From Adhaeribacter pallidiroseus (GTDB taxonomy: Bacteria; Bacteroidota; Bacteroidia; Cytophagales; Hymenobacteraceae): a stretch of DNA of 64,000 nucleotides. Location: contig NZ_QASA01000001.1 in assembly GCF_003340495.1 (NCBI RefSeq), forward strand, positions 3,038,001 to 3,102,000. Reading direction: 5' to 3'. A program made the position numbers and the translations under genes. Below, in pieces: positions 26,195 to 35,408 of the stretch. Position 1 is the first letter of the stretch, and each line of letters begins with the position of its first letter. The notes beneath the pieces are model-generated. The model worked only from the letters and a program-made list of their open reading frames with translations, was not told the origin of the DNA and did not search any database.

Positions 26195-27289
26195 TTATTC
26201 GGTTGCAACCGGGTTTAGCCAAAGATCGATGGGTTTTTTAACCTGCGGTGCAAAAGGCAAGGTTACTTTTTTACCAGAACCGGCTGAGGCATAAGCCGCA
26301 TAAATAATTTCCAGCACCGCCCGGCCATCTTCTCCGGTAACTACAGGCGTTTTATCTTCGCGCACGCATTCGATAAAATGTTTTAACTCGTGCGGATAGC
26401 CCTGGTTAAATACTTCTTCGAAAACGGTGAAGCTCCAGCCTTGGGTAGTATCGGCTTTTTCCATGGCGTAGCCATACCCATTTTTGCTGTAAGTTACGGC
26501 CGAATTGCCCATAAATAAATCGGCGTAAATAACTCCACCCGTACCGTAAATTTCGCTGCGATCGTCCATGCCACCGTGCTTGGCCCAGCTATCTTCGGCA
26601 ATGCAGGTCACCTTATTTTCAAATTCTACAATCACCACCGAGTTATCTTCGCCTAGCGTACGGCCTTGGTGCAATACGGTATTCATGGTGGCATAAACGC
26701 TGCTTACCCGGGCGTTCCCCAACATCCACCGAAACCAACCTAAGGCGTGGCAGCCCATATCCATCAGTACTCCCCCACCCGACAAGTTCACGTCGTAAAA
26801 CCAATCGGAATGTGGACCGGAATGTTTCTCCGAATTTTTCAGCATGTAAATCTCTCCCACGGCTCCCTCCTGCACTAAACGGCGAGCCCGTTCGTATTTG
26901 GGCGCAAAACATAGTTCTTCGGCGTACATCAGCTTAACGTTATTCTGCTGGCAGGCCGCAATCATGGCGTCCGCTTCTTCTAAGGTTATGGCCAATGGTT
27001 TTTCAATAATCACGTGTTTACCCGCTGCCGCGGCTAGTAAAGTAGCTTTGGCGTGTAAAAAATTAGGCAGGCAAATATCCACTACATCACAGCCTGATTC
27101 CACAATCGCTTTTTCGAAATTATCATAATGCTGGGCAATGTGGTGTTTCTCGGCAAAAGCCTGGGCTTTGTTGCGGTTGCGGGCATAAACCGCCACTACT
27201 TCGGCTTCCGGTATAAATCGATGGTAACACTCTAAATGAATATCCGAAATAAACCCGGCTCCCAAAATTGCTACTTTGGTTTTGTTCAT
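26195..27289 (-). CDS. Gfo/Idh/MocA-family oxidoreductase
   Basis: Cytoplasmic NAD(P)-dependent dehydrogenase of 364 residues acting on sugars, inositols or keto-sugars. The N-terminal Rossmann motif is VAILGAGFISDIHLECYHRF; the family EKP signature is in HVIIEKPLAITLEEADAM (about residues 93-110). The substrate domain contains GGGVLMDMGCHALGWFRWML with the usual D..CH/GxH catalytic region, and the C-terminal half includes GYPHELKHFIECVREDKTPV. No signal peptide, so it acts in the cytoplasm. It lies 113 bp downstream of the subunit-3-like gene and in the same direction, suggesting a sugar-oxidation cluster. The substrate is not evident. Confidence 0.92.
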   Translation of the reverse strand: MNKTKVAILGAGFISDIHLECYHRFIPEAEVVAVYARNRNKAQAFAEKHHIAQHYDNFEKAIVESGCDVVDICLPNFLHAKATLLAAAAGKHVIIEKPLAITLEEADAMIAACQQNNVKLMYAEELCFAPKYERARRLVQEGAVGEIYMLKNSEKHSGPHSDWFYDVNLSGGGVLMDMGCHALGWFRWMLGNARVSSVYATMNTVLHQGRTLGEDNSVVIVEFENKVTCIAEDSWAKHGGMDDRSEIYGTGGVIYADLFMGNSAVTYSKNGYGYAMEKADTTQGWSFTVFEEVFNQGYPHELKHFIECVREDKTPVVTGEDGRAVLEIIYAAYASAGSGKKVTLPFAPQVKKPIDLWLNPVATE

Positions 27290-27402
27290 AGTTTTAAGAA
27301 GTAGATTTTTTTAAATTTTTAAAATTCAGGTGGCTTTTGCCTTAACCATAAATAATTGGAGCTGGCAAAAAGCTATTCTATTTAACATAATATTAAAACT
27401 TT

Positions 27403-27972
27403 TTACATCGCCCACGCTTTCGTACCACTTTCGTAAGGCATACAGCCAATGTAACGGCCAGGCACTGGTAAGTAGCGCAGCGCTTTGGTGGCGCCAGGCT
27501 CCGAGGTAAAATAGCCCAAAAGCGTGAGTTGTTTTAAATTGGTAAAGTAATGATTAGGTTGGCCTTCGGCTTTTTCTTTTTGGTACTTTTTAGCTTCTTG
27601 GTCCAGGTTTACTATAAAATCATGCTTTTGGGCTGGCTCTAAATCCAGAAAGCTTTGGTTAAATTTGGCCTGACTGGCTTCCTGCAACTGCGTTAAGCCA
27701 TCGGTAAAGGTTTTCTGGTCAGTGGGTTCGTAACAATCCGTTACCATTGTTTTTATAAAATCGCCCAGATTCGCTTCTTTAGCGCCCGGTGAATTAGCCG
27801 TACCTGGTAAAATAGTTTCGGCGACCTCATTTAATAAGGCAATAGCCTTAGGCGAAAACAAGGCTTCGGTGGAAGACGAAGATTGCTGACAACCTATTAA
27901 AAAGGCTTGGGCTCCTACTACGGCACCCCCCATTAAAAAAGCAACGGCCGATAAAGCTTCTCTGCGGTTCAT
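27403..27972 (-). CDS. Gluconate 2-dehydrogenase subunit 3-like protein
   Basis: A 189-residue small subunit that accompanies periplasmic GMC sugar dehydrogenases. The N-terminus MNRREALSAVAFLMGGAVVG has a twin-arginine pair and a hydrophobic segment with a lipobox-like LIGC at about residues 25-28, fitting export as a folded complex and possible lipid attachment. The body matches the family (LFSPKAIALLNEVAETILPG, GAKEANLGDFI, LTLLGYFTSEPGATKAL, YIGCMPYE). It lies 151 bp downstream of the GMC gene on the same strand. The usual cytochrome c subunit is absent from the cluster. Confidence 0.9.
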   Translation of the reverse strand: MNRREALSAVAFLMGGAVVGAQAFLIGCQQSSSSTEALFSPKAIALLNEVAETILPGTANSPGAKEANLGDFIKTMVTDCYEPTDQKTFTDGLTQLQEASQAKFNQSFLDLEPAQKHDFIVNLDQEAKKYQKEKAEGQPNHYFTNLKQLTLLGYFTSEPGATKALRYLPVPGRYIGCMPYESGTKAWAM

Positions 27973-27980
27973 ACACAGTA

Positions 27981-28008
27981 GTGGTTAATTATTAGTTGTT
28001 CGTTATTA
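27981..28008 (-). repeat. Heptamer array, GAACAAC family (4 units, inverted)
   Basis: Read on the minus strand: TAATAAC, GAACAAC, TAATAAT, TAACCAC, in 7-bp register. It starts 9 bases upstream of the subunit-3-like gene's start codon, between that gene and the GMC gene. Confidence 0.5.
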
Positions 28009-28123
28009 GGATTGTAAAAATTCCCTATCTAGTAAATAAACATTCAGTAAACGCTAACAGTATTTTGTGGAAGTAATTAGCTGATTTTTTTAAATTTTTT
28101 TGTTTCTGGGAGCCAGTTACTGC

Positions 28124-29851
28124 TTATAAATTGCCTTTCTTCATTTCGGCAGCAGCGTGGCTCGCCGCGCGAGCCGTAAGCGCCATGTACAGAATAGACG
28201 GACTTTGGTTACCAGTACTCGTCATGCAGGCGCCATCCGTTACAAAAACATTCGGGCAGTGGTGCAATTGGTTGTATTTGTTTAGCAACGAAGTTTTAGG
28301 GTCGTGGCCCATGCGCACTCCACCCATTTCGTGAATATCTAATCCGGGAGGTTGCTTGCTATCGTTTGGTTTAATGTTGGTACAACCCGCTTTTTCGAGC
28401 ATGGCGGTACTCTGGGTTAAAAAGTCTTTAATCATTTTCTCGTCGTTATCGTCGTAGGCCACCGAAGTAATCAGCAGCGGTATGCCCCATTGGTCTTTTT
28501 CGGTGGTACTTAAACGCACGTGGTTGCTTTCTTTCGGAATGGTTTCGCCTTGCATGTACATGTACACGCGCCAATTACCCGGTTGGGTAAGGGCATCTTG
28601 GTAGGCAGCCCCAATTTCTTCGGTTAAACCGGCGGTATTGCCGCGCGGCCGGAAAGCGCCCATAAAAGTAGTGTAGCCACCTACGTAGTCCGTGTCTTGT
28701 TGGTGTAAATTGCGGTAATTAGCAATAATGGGTTCGGTAGGGTTGCGGCCATAATAATACTGGTCTTCAAACCCCGCAATATCGGCATTAACATTGGCGC
28801 GGTAGTTATGGAAAGCCACGAATTTCCCCATTAAGTTATTGTCGTTTCCTAAACCATTCGGAAAGCGATTAGACGTAGAATTGAGCAAAACCAGGTTGGT
28901 ATTTAAGGCCGAAGCATTTACAAAAATTACGCGGGCAAAGTAATCCTGGGTAGTTTTGGTTTGCGCGTCTATAATTCTTACTCCTGTTGCTTTGTTTTTC
29001 TGCTCATCGTAAATAACGGAATGCACCACCGAAAAAGGACGTACCGTTAAGTTACCCGTGCGGGCCGCCCAGGGCAAGGTAGCTGAAACCGAACTAAAAT
29101 AAGCCCCGTACGGACAACCCCGCATGCACAAATTACGCGCCTGGCATTTACCCCGGCCCAGTTTTAAATGGGTTTCGGTGGGTTGCGTAATGTGGGCCCA
29201 GCGGGCTTGTACCAAGTGCCGGTCCGGGAAATAGTCTTTTATCTTTTTTTGAACGTGCGCTTCTACACAATTTAAATCAAAGGGGGGCAGAAACTCCCCG
29301 TCCGGCATGGCTTCAATGCCATCTTTATGGCCGCACACGCCAGCGAATTTTTCAACGTGCGAGTACCAGGGAGCCACATCATCGTAACGAATGGGCCAGT
29401 CCAGACCATAACCGTACTTGGCGGGGGCAGTAAATTCAAAATTACTCCACCGCTGGCAGGCCCGGCCCCAGGTCAACGATTTGCCGCCCACCTGGTATCC
29501 TCGGATCCAGTCGAAGGGCTTTTCCTGCACGTACGGGTGGTCTTTATCTTTAATAAAAAAATGAGCGGTATCTTCCCCAAATCCGGCGGCTTTGCTGATA
29601 ATGGGATTGTCTTTTAAAAATTGCCGCGTCATGCCCCCCCGGTGCGGGAATTCCCACAAATCCAGGTTGGCGGTAGGATAATCTTTATTATGTTCCACGT
29701 TGCGGCCCCGTTCCAGCACCAAGGTTTTTAATCCTTTGTCGCATAGTTCCTTAGCGGCCCAGCCGCCACTAATCCCGGACCCGATGACAATTACATCGTA
29801 GGTATTTTGGGCTCGGCCCTTGGTATTTAAATTAGGTGCTGTTACCGCCAT
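28124..29851 (-). CDS. GMC-family FAD oxidoreductase (sugar dehydrogenase type)
   Basis: A 575-residue flavoenzyme related to gluconate 2-dehydrogenase/glycoside 3-oxidase large subunits. FAD-binding GSGISGGWAAKELCDKGLK follows the start, with the adenine-ribose acidic residue in LVLERGRN. RGYQVGGKSLTWGRACQRWS and the Cys-rich CQARNLCMRGCPYGAYF (possible iron-sulfur or disulfide cluster in this subfamily) are next. The C-terminal GMC domain has DIHEMGGVRMGHDPKTS and CPNVFVTDGACMTSTGNQSPS with the active-site His/Asn region. No own signal peptide is seen, so it probably hitchhikes through Tat with the subunit-3-like protein encoded downstream. Likely substrate: sugars or glycosides in the periplasm. 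Confidence 0.9.
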   Translation of the reverse strand: MAVTAPNLNTKGRAQNTYDVIVIGSGISGGWAAKELCDKGLKTLVLERGRNVEHNKDYPTANLDLWEFPHRGGMTRQFLKDNPIISKAAGFGEDTAHFFIKDKDHPYVQEKPFDWIRGYQVGGKSLTWGRACQRWSNFEFTAPAKYGYGLDWPIRYDDVAPWYSHVEKFAGVCGHKDGIEAMPDGEFLPPFDLNCVEAHVQKKIKDYFPDRHLVQARWAHITQPTETHLKLGRGKCQARNLCMRGCPYGAYFSSVSATLPWAARTGNLTVRPFSVVHSVIYDEQKNKATGVRIIDAQTKTTQDYFARVIFVNASALNTNLVLLNSTSNRFPNGLGNDNNLMGKFVAFHNYRANVNADIAGFEDQYYYGRNPTEPIIANYRNLHQQDTDYVGGYTTFMGAFRPRGNTAGLTEEIGAAYQDALTQPGNWRVYMYMQGETIPKESNHVRLSTTEKDQWGIPLLITSVAYDDNDEKMIKDFLTQSTAMLEKAGCTNIKPNDSKQPPGLDIHEMGGVRMGHDPKTSLLNKYNQLHHCPNVFVTDGACMTSTGNQSPSILYMALTARAASHAAAEMKKGNL

Positions 29852-30240
29852 GTTTTATACTTTAACCCGCTGGATGGATCTACTGGAATATAAAAAATTT
29901 AAAAATTTGATGAATAGCTACCGCTCGTGGCTTTTTGCAATGAGTAATGTAAGTTATTTTTAATAATAAAACTTGGCCGGGATAAAAAATAATTCATTGT
30001 TCAAACCAGAATTTAAATCATTCCAATCTAGTCGTAGGGCTTGTTGATATAATTAAAAAAAAGTTTATGCCAGCGCATTCATCCGAGCAAGAGGGGAGTC
30101 AACCTTGACTGAATTGAACAACTCTTATCATTTTTTAAAAATTTTTGATTGCGGCCGCTCTTTTCCAAGTAAATATCTTCCAAAATGACTGGGTGGGGCT
30201 TTCTAACTTCTTTTATCTATTTTCTAGCGCAAGCCGAATC

Positions 30241-30302
30241 AGTAGCCACCCTTGCCTGTCCGGTAACTAACCCGGCAGGGTAGCTTGCACCCTCTGGCTA
30301 CT
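30241..30302. other. Candidate structured RNA or small mobile-element remnant
   Basis: A perfect 8-bp outer stem AGTAGCCA (30241-30248) / TGGCTACT (30295-30302) encloses two mutually exclusive inner pairings. One is CCTG-t-CCGG (30255-30263) with CCGG-CAGG (30272-30279). The other uses AGGGT (30277-30281), either with ACCCT (30289-30293) or with ACCCT at 30248-30252. GC content is 37 of 62. I match it to no RNA family I know. On the minus strand it would lie about 390 nt upstream of the GMC gene; on the plus strand it would be orphan. Confidence 0.4.
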
Positions 30303-30530
30303 TGGGTTAATATTGACGGAATTAAAATTTAGGAAGAGTAAAACTAAAATTTTTGATTTAAAGACCGAGTATTACTTTATATCAAATTGTTTCCCGATAT
30401 AATAAAACTATTTACCGCAAGGATGATGGGCGGGAAGTAATTGATAAAAAATCTTGGTAGAACCAGGAGTTTTCGAGTATTATTTTCCGCGGTTTTAACT
30501 GACAAGGTTGCTAACTTATCAAAAATTTAA

Positions 30531-30564
30531 AAAAAGCCAGCCAGATTGTATCGGACTGGCTTTT
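30531..30564 (-). terminator. Terminator of the 30588-35135 gene
   Basis: On the minus strand AAAAGCCAG pairs with CTGGCTTTT (30556-30564 with 30532-30540), followed by further T residues and a TTTAAATTTTT tract. Confidence 0.7.
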
Positions 30565-30587
30565 ACGGACAAAAATTTAATTTATAA

Positions 30588-33500
30588 TTATTTAATTAAT
30601 AGTAGTTTTTGTTGTTGCTTTCCAGTAGGCGTTTGTAGTTGCAGAATATACAAGCCTGCTGCCTGGTTGTAAGCTTTCCACTCAACCTCGTACGGCTGAT
30701 TGGCTTTCACCTCGCCATTAAATAAAGTAGCTACTTCACGGCCTTGACTGTCGTATACTTTTAGGCTGGCTGCTTGCATGTGCGGTAAAGTAAAGCGGAT
30801 AGTAGCTTTCTGCTGAAAGGGATTTGGATAAGCTTGTACCTGTACCGCTTGTACCTGGCTTCCGGTTTCGGGCTGCAAAGCTACCCGGGCCGCTACAGGA
30901 TTACTACTTTCCGGGTTTACCTTAATCAACCAGTAATCGGTACTTCCTTGGCTCAGCTGAGTTCTATCGCCACTTACCCCCGAATCAGATTTACCTCCCA
31001 GTACAAAACCACCATCTTCAGTCAATACCATTGCCCGTAACTCTTCTGGGCCACTGCCGCCAAATGTACGACCGTACTGTTGGGTGCCAACAGCATTAAT
31101 GCGCACTGCCCAATACTCGCTGCCATTCGGTCCGTCTGCCACAGCACCGCTATGTACGTTTAAGGTGCCCGCCAATAGATAATCTCCTTGCTTAGTTTGT
31201 ACTACCGACTGCAGCTCATCTTTGCCCCCAAAACCGTAGCTATTTTCCCGTACCAGGTTGCCATTGCTTTTTATTTGTAAAAACCAGTAGTCGCTTCCAC
31301 CTTTATTCGCCTGTTTTTTGTCGCCGCTTACCTGCGAACTGCTGTAACCACCCACGTAGTAATCGCCGTCTTCGTTGGTTTGCGGGCTATATTCCCGGTT
31401 CATGCCTACTGTGGTCAGCACATCTGCGTAATTACCTCCGTAGCGTTTATCCCAAATCTTATTGCCTTGGGCATCAACCCGTATCAGCCAGAAGTCTTCT
31501 TCGCCCCAGCTGGCCTGTGTTTTGTCGCCGCTGATGCCCGAAGAAGAAGTACCACCCAGAATAAAACCGTTGGTAGCCGTTAAGGTAAAACTGGCTAGGT
31601 TATCGTTTGCACTACCGCCATAGCGCTTATCCCAAACTTTATTTCCCTGGGCACTTATTTTTACCAGCCAGTAATCGTTACGTCCTTGGCTGGGTTGGCT
31701 CTTGTCGCCGCTTACCGGCGAGTCACTGTATCCCGCTAATACGTATTCGCCGCTGGCTAGTCGGAGCACTTGCTTGAGTTCATCATTACCGCTCCCCCCA
31801 AAACGCTTATCCCATTGTTTGTTACCCAAAGCATCAATTTTAACGACCCAGTAGTCGCGCCCACCCCGGCTAGCCTGGCTCTTGTCGCCACTATTATTTG
31901 AAAAAGAGGAACCGGCCAGTAAATAACCGCCATCCTGGGTGGAGATTACCTGATTAAGAAAGTCGTCCTGGGAGCCGCCAAAGGATTTGTCCCATAATTT
32001 TTTGCCATTCTTATCGGATTTTACGATCCAGTAATCGTTTTTACCCTGGCCGCGCTGGCCTTTGTCGCCACTAATGCCCGAGTTGGTGTAACCCCCGCTT
32101 AGGTAGCCCCCATCGGTAGTCTTTATCAAGGTAGTAAAATTATCCCGACCGGAGCCGCCGTAACGCATGTCCCAGGCAGTGGCCCCCGGTTCATTGGGCC
32201 GGCTCTCCGCATTTGCTTGTACTTGTACTACCCAGTAATTGGTGCCCCCCTCGCTGGCGGTACTCTTATCCAAACCGATTTTTGAAACAGAGGTGCCACC
32301 CAGTAAATAACTGCCATCCGGGGCTGGTACCAACGCCGACAGATAATCATTAGCGGTGCCTCCTATAATTTTATCACCTATCTTCTTGCCTTGTTCATTG
32401 ATTTTTACCAGCCAGTAGTTGTTCCCGGCCTGGTATGCTTCGCTGATATCCCCGCCACTACCATCGGTAGAACCACCCAGCAAATAGCCGCCTTCGGGTA
32501 GCGCGGCCACCCTACTTAAAGTGGAAAATCCCCCACCGTAAAAATAGTCAGCTTCGATACTGCCGTAAAAATTATCCCATGCTTTCGTGCCTTGTCCATC
32601 TATTTTGACGACCCAGTAGTCGGAAATATAATGGGTCTCATAATCATCTTCTTCAGAAGCACCTTGCCGGCCTTCGCTGCGTTCTCCTCCTTTTGAGGCG
32701 TTTGAGGTGCCGGCCAATAAAAAGCCTCCATCGGGGGTTGCTACCAAGCCCTGGAGCAAGGATATTCCCTTGCCAAAACTAGCACTGTTGTTTTTTAAAC
32801 CACCATAAGTTTTCTCCCAGATTTTAGTGCCGTCTTTCCGGATGCGCAGCACCCAGTAATCTTTGCTCCCTCGCTGGGCCTGGCCTTTATCCCCGGAAAT
32901 GCCCGAGGCAGAACTACCGCCCACTAAGTACCCATCCGGAGTGGCTAATAGTGCGGCTAAGTGGTCGCTGCCGCTACCGCCAAAAGTTTTGTCCCAGAGT
33001 TTATTACCATTCCCATCTATTTCCAAGATCCAGTAATCGGTGGCACCTTTACCAGCTTGGCTTTTATCACCCGAAACCCCGGAAGCCGAGGTACCGCCCA
33101 GCAGATAACCCTTCGGGGTAGTTATGATGGTCGCCAGGCTATCCTTTTCCGGACCGCCAAAAGATTTATCCCATTGCTTGGTACCTTTGGCATCTATTTT
33201 TATTAGCCAATAATCTTCTTTGCCTTTTCCAGTTTGGCTCTTATCCCCGGAAATACCCGTAGTAGAAGTACCCCCCAGCAGGTAACCGCCATCGGGAGTA
33301 GCCACCATAGTGGTAAGGCGATCCGACTGATTACCGCCAAAGGCTTTATCCCATACTTTCTTACCGGTATTATCGGTTTTTACCACCCAGTAATCGTACT
33401 TGCCTTTACCGGCCTGGCTTTTCGTACCGGTAGCTTCCGAATCTGACATTCCGCCCGCCAGATACCCACCATCCGGGGTGGCCAGCAACGCGGTTAACGT

Positions 33501-35135
33501 TTCGGACTGGCTGCCCCCAAAACTTTGGTCTTGTTGCTTACTGACTAGGGTTGCCACAAAGCTCTGCGCCACCTCTATGGCATTATAGGTCGCATTGCCG
33601 GTTTGCCGCGCTTTTATTACTACTTCGCCCGGTCCGGTTAAGGTAAGTTTATTGCCCTTCACGGTGGCGGCGCCAGAGATTACCTGATAAGATACCGGTA
33701 AACCGGAACCGGCCTGGGCCTGCAACGTTAGAGGCTGTTGGGTGTAGGGTTGCGTTTTAAGGGGCGCAAAACTAAGCGTTTGGTTTTGGCGGATATTGTT
33801 ATCCAGCTTTACTAGCCAGTAATCATCATCATAGCCCGCAAAATATTTTGCCTGGTGCGAATTTTCTGTTTTCTCAAACCCAATGTTGGACCCGGAAGTA
33901 CCAGCTAAGAGGTAATTGCCGTCTTTGGTTTGATAGGCAGCAATCAGGTTGTCCCCGTTCAGGCTGCCAATGGTTTTGTCCCAAAGCTGCGTACCATCGG
34001 CCTTTAACTTTATCAGCCAGTAATCCGCGTAACCTCTATTGGCCTCCGACTTTATACCACCGATCTCGGCGGAAGAAGTGAGACCAAGCAAATAACCCCT
34101 GTCGGTAGTTGCCTGGATCGTGCGGAGCCCGCTGTGGTTGCCATCACCCAAATCATTCGGAATGGTTTTATCCCATACCTTGTTGCCGGCTGCGTTTAAC
34201 TTTACCAACCAAGTTCCGGTTATGTAAGCTGATTTATCACCGGTTTTTCTCGATAAAGAAGAACCACCCAGAATAAAGCTTCCATCATTGGATTGTTTTA
34301 CCGCAATAAGCTCATCCGTAAAGTCCCCACCCAAGGTTTTATCCCAGGCCGGGGTACCATCCGCCTTTAGTTTAAGTATCCAGTAATCATAATCGCCTTT
34401 AGAAGACTGGGTTTTAGCACCGCTCACCCCAGACTTAGAGCTACCCCCTAAAATATAGCCGCCATCTGTCGTTTGCTGAATAGACTCTAATTTATCATCA
34501 TTCGAACCGCCAAAGGTTTTATCCCATACTTTGTTGCCGCTAGCGTCGAGTTTTACCGCCCAGTAATCATTAACTGGATAGCCGTAGTTATCCTTGCCAA
34601 CAATTGCGGAACCTCCCAAGATAAAGCCGCCATCTTGAGTCTGAAGAATGGCGCTCAGATCATCGTCATATTTCCGGCCAAAAGTTTTAACCCAGACTTG
34701 GGTGCCATCCTCCTGCAGCTTGATGATCCGGCAATCATACTTGCCTTGGGTATAAACATTACCCCCCACCAGGTAACCCCCTTCGGCTACTTCCTGGATA
34801 GCGGTAACGTGAAAAGAAGGATCATCCAGACCTTTACTCCAGATTTTACTGCCATCAGCGCCTACCTTGATTATCTCTTCTTTATAGGTAAGTTCATAGC
34901 TTCCCATACGAATAGTGCCCGCTAAAAGAGACCCTCCATCCCGGGTGGGAATAGCTGCATTTAAAGATTCAGAATTGTTGCTGCCAATGGTTTTATCCCA
35001 GATTTTAGATTGGGCTGCGGCCAATTGAGTCAGGCTAAAGCAAAAAAGAAAAGCTGCTCCCAAGCGACGCCACTTTGGGTTCAGACCTGGCGCTAGGGTC
35101 TGAGGCTCGGACAAAAAAGAGTAAGTTTTTTTCAT
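30588..35135 (-). CDS. Giant triple seven-bladed propeller T9SS protein (paralogue 1)
   Basis: A 1,515-residue secreted protein, signal peptide to about residue 41 (FCFSLTQLAAAQ). It contains 21 blade repeats resembling the beta-propeller SBBP type, each like xKxWDKxFGGSxxDxLxxxxxTxDGGYLLGGTSxSGxSGDKSQxxxGxxDYWxVKxD. Seven precede an Ig-like domain (residues about 447-531, LSFAPLKTQPYTQQPLTLQA). Fourteen follow, interrupted after the seventh by a short linker (QANAESRPNEPGA). The C-terminus is a type A T9SS signal (AYPNPFQQKATIRFTL ... GLYILQLQTPTG ... KLLLIK). Predicted: three tandem propellers displayed at or released from the cell surface; ligand unknown. It shares promoter architecture with its upstream paralogue. 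Confidence 0.88.
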   Translation of the reverse strand: MKKTYSFLSEPQTLAPGLNPKWRRLGAAFLFCFSLTQLAAAQSKIWDKTIGSNNSESLNAAIPTRDGGSLLAGTIRMGSYELTYKEEIIKVGADGSKIWSKGLDDPSFHVTAIQEVAEGGYLVGGNVYTQGKYDCRIIKLQEDGTQVWVKTFGRKYDDDLSAILQTQDGGFILGGSAIVGKDNYGYPVNDYWAVKLDASGNKVWDKTFGGSNDDKLESIQQTTDGGYILGGSSKSGVSGAKTQSSKGDYDYWILKLKADGTPAWDKTLGGDFTDELIAVKQSNDGSFILGGSSLSRKTGDKSAYITGTWLVKLNAAGNKVWDKTIPNDLGDGNHSGLRTIQATTDRGYLLGLTSSAEIGGIKSEANRGYADYWLIKLKADGTQLWDKTIGSLNGDNLIAAYQTKDGNYLLAGTSGSNIGFEKTENSHQAKYFAGYDDDYWLVKLDNNIRQNQTLSFAPLKTQPYTQQPLTLQAQAGSGLPVSYQVISGAATVKGNKLTLTGPGEVVIKARQTGNATYNAIEVAQSFVATLVSKQQDQSFGGSQSETLTALLATPDGGYLAGGMSDSEATGTKSQAGKGKYDYWVVKTDNTGKKVWDKAFGGNQSDRLTTMVATPDGGYLLGGTSTTGISGDKSQTGKGKEDYWLIKIDAKGTKQWDKSFGGPEKDSLATIITTPKGYLLGGTSASGVSGDKSQAGKGATDYWILEIDGNGNKLWDKTFGGSGSDHLAALLATPDGYLVGGSSASGISGDKGQAQRGSKDYWVLRIRKDGTKIWEKTYGGLKNNSASFGKGISLLQGLVATPDGGFLLAGTSNASKGGERSEGRQGASEEDDYETHYISDYWVVKIDGQGTKAWDNFYGSIEADYFYGGGFSTLSRVAALPEGGYLLGGSTDGSGGDISEAYQAGNNYWLVKINEQGKKIGDKIIGGTANDYLSALVPAPDGSYLLGGTSVSKIGLDKSTASEGGTNYWVVQVQANAESRPNEPGATAWDMRYGGSGRDNFTTLIKTTDGGYLSGGYTNSGISGDKGQRGQGKNDYWIVKSDKNGKKLWDKSFGGSQDDFLNQVISTQDGGYLLAGSSFSNNSGDKSQASRGGRDYWVVKIDALGNKQWDKRFGGSGNDELKQVLRLASGEYVLAGYSDSPVSGDKSQPSQGRNDYWLVKISAQGNKVWDKRYGGSANDNLASFTLTATNGFILGGTSSSGISGDKTQASWGEEDFWLIRVDAQGNKIWDKRYGGNYADVLTTVGMNREYSPQTNEDGDYYVGGYSSSQVSGDKKQANKGGSDYWFLQIKSNGNLVRENSYGFGGKDELQSVVQTKQGDYLLAGTLNVHSGAVADGPNGSEYWAVRINAVGTQQYGRTFGGSGPEELRAMVLTEDGGFVLGGKSDSGVSGDRTQLSQGSTDYWLIKVNPESSNPVAARVALQPETGSQVQAVQVQAYPNPFQQKATIRFTLPHMQAASLKVYDSQGREVATLFNGEVKANQPYEVEWKAYNQAAGLYILQLQTPTGKQQQKLLLIK

Positions 35136-35225
35136 TAGTTAGTATTGGTTGTAAGAAAACTCCAGGATTAGCCATCTTAGCAAATCAAAGTGAATCCATT
35201 TTTTTGGAGTATAGGTATAGATCAA

Positions 35226-35275
35226 CGAAAGATACGGGTTCAAATAACTTGGTACAATACCTAAACTTAGGTATT
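35226..35275 (-). promoter_or_regulatory. Palindrome-plus-promoter module of propeller paralogue 1
   Basis: The inverted repeat AATACCTAAACTTAGGTATT (35256-35275, plus-strand reading; 2-nt spacer between ATACCTAA arms) lies 121 bp upstream of the start codon. On the minus strand, 21 bases after it, comes TATCTTTCG (35234-35226), close to the TAnnTTTG -7 element. The identical palindrome with identical 21-base spacing precedes the paralogue. Confidence 0.65.
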
Positions 35276-35348
35276 TTATTATATATAAGAGTAATAGTAT
35301 TGTTACCAATTAAGATTTTATATAAACCTGCTCCTATAATCTTTCTAA

Positions 35349-35385
35349 AAACAGGAAGCCGAGCAGAAGTACTCTGACCGGCTTC
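35349..35385 (-). terminator. Terminator of the 35409-40019 gene
   Basis: On the minus strand GAAGCCG (35385-35379) pairs with CGGCTTC (35361-35355) across a 17-nt loop and is followed by CTGTTTTTAG. Confidence 0.6.
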
Positions 35386-35408
35386 GGGAAATAAAAAAAT
35401 TTAAAAAA

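Larger units (their letters stand above)
29852..30587. other. 736-bp intergenic region with a GC-rich foldable island
   Basis: Mostly AT-rich, with no gene seen on either strand. The exception is 30241-30302, about 60% GC with nested inverted repeats (separate entry). The terminator of the downstream-placed minus-strand propeller gene is at 30531-30564. Confidence 0.5.
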
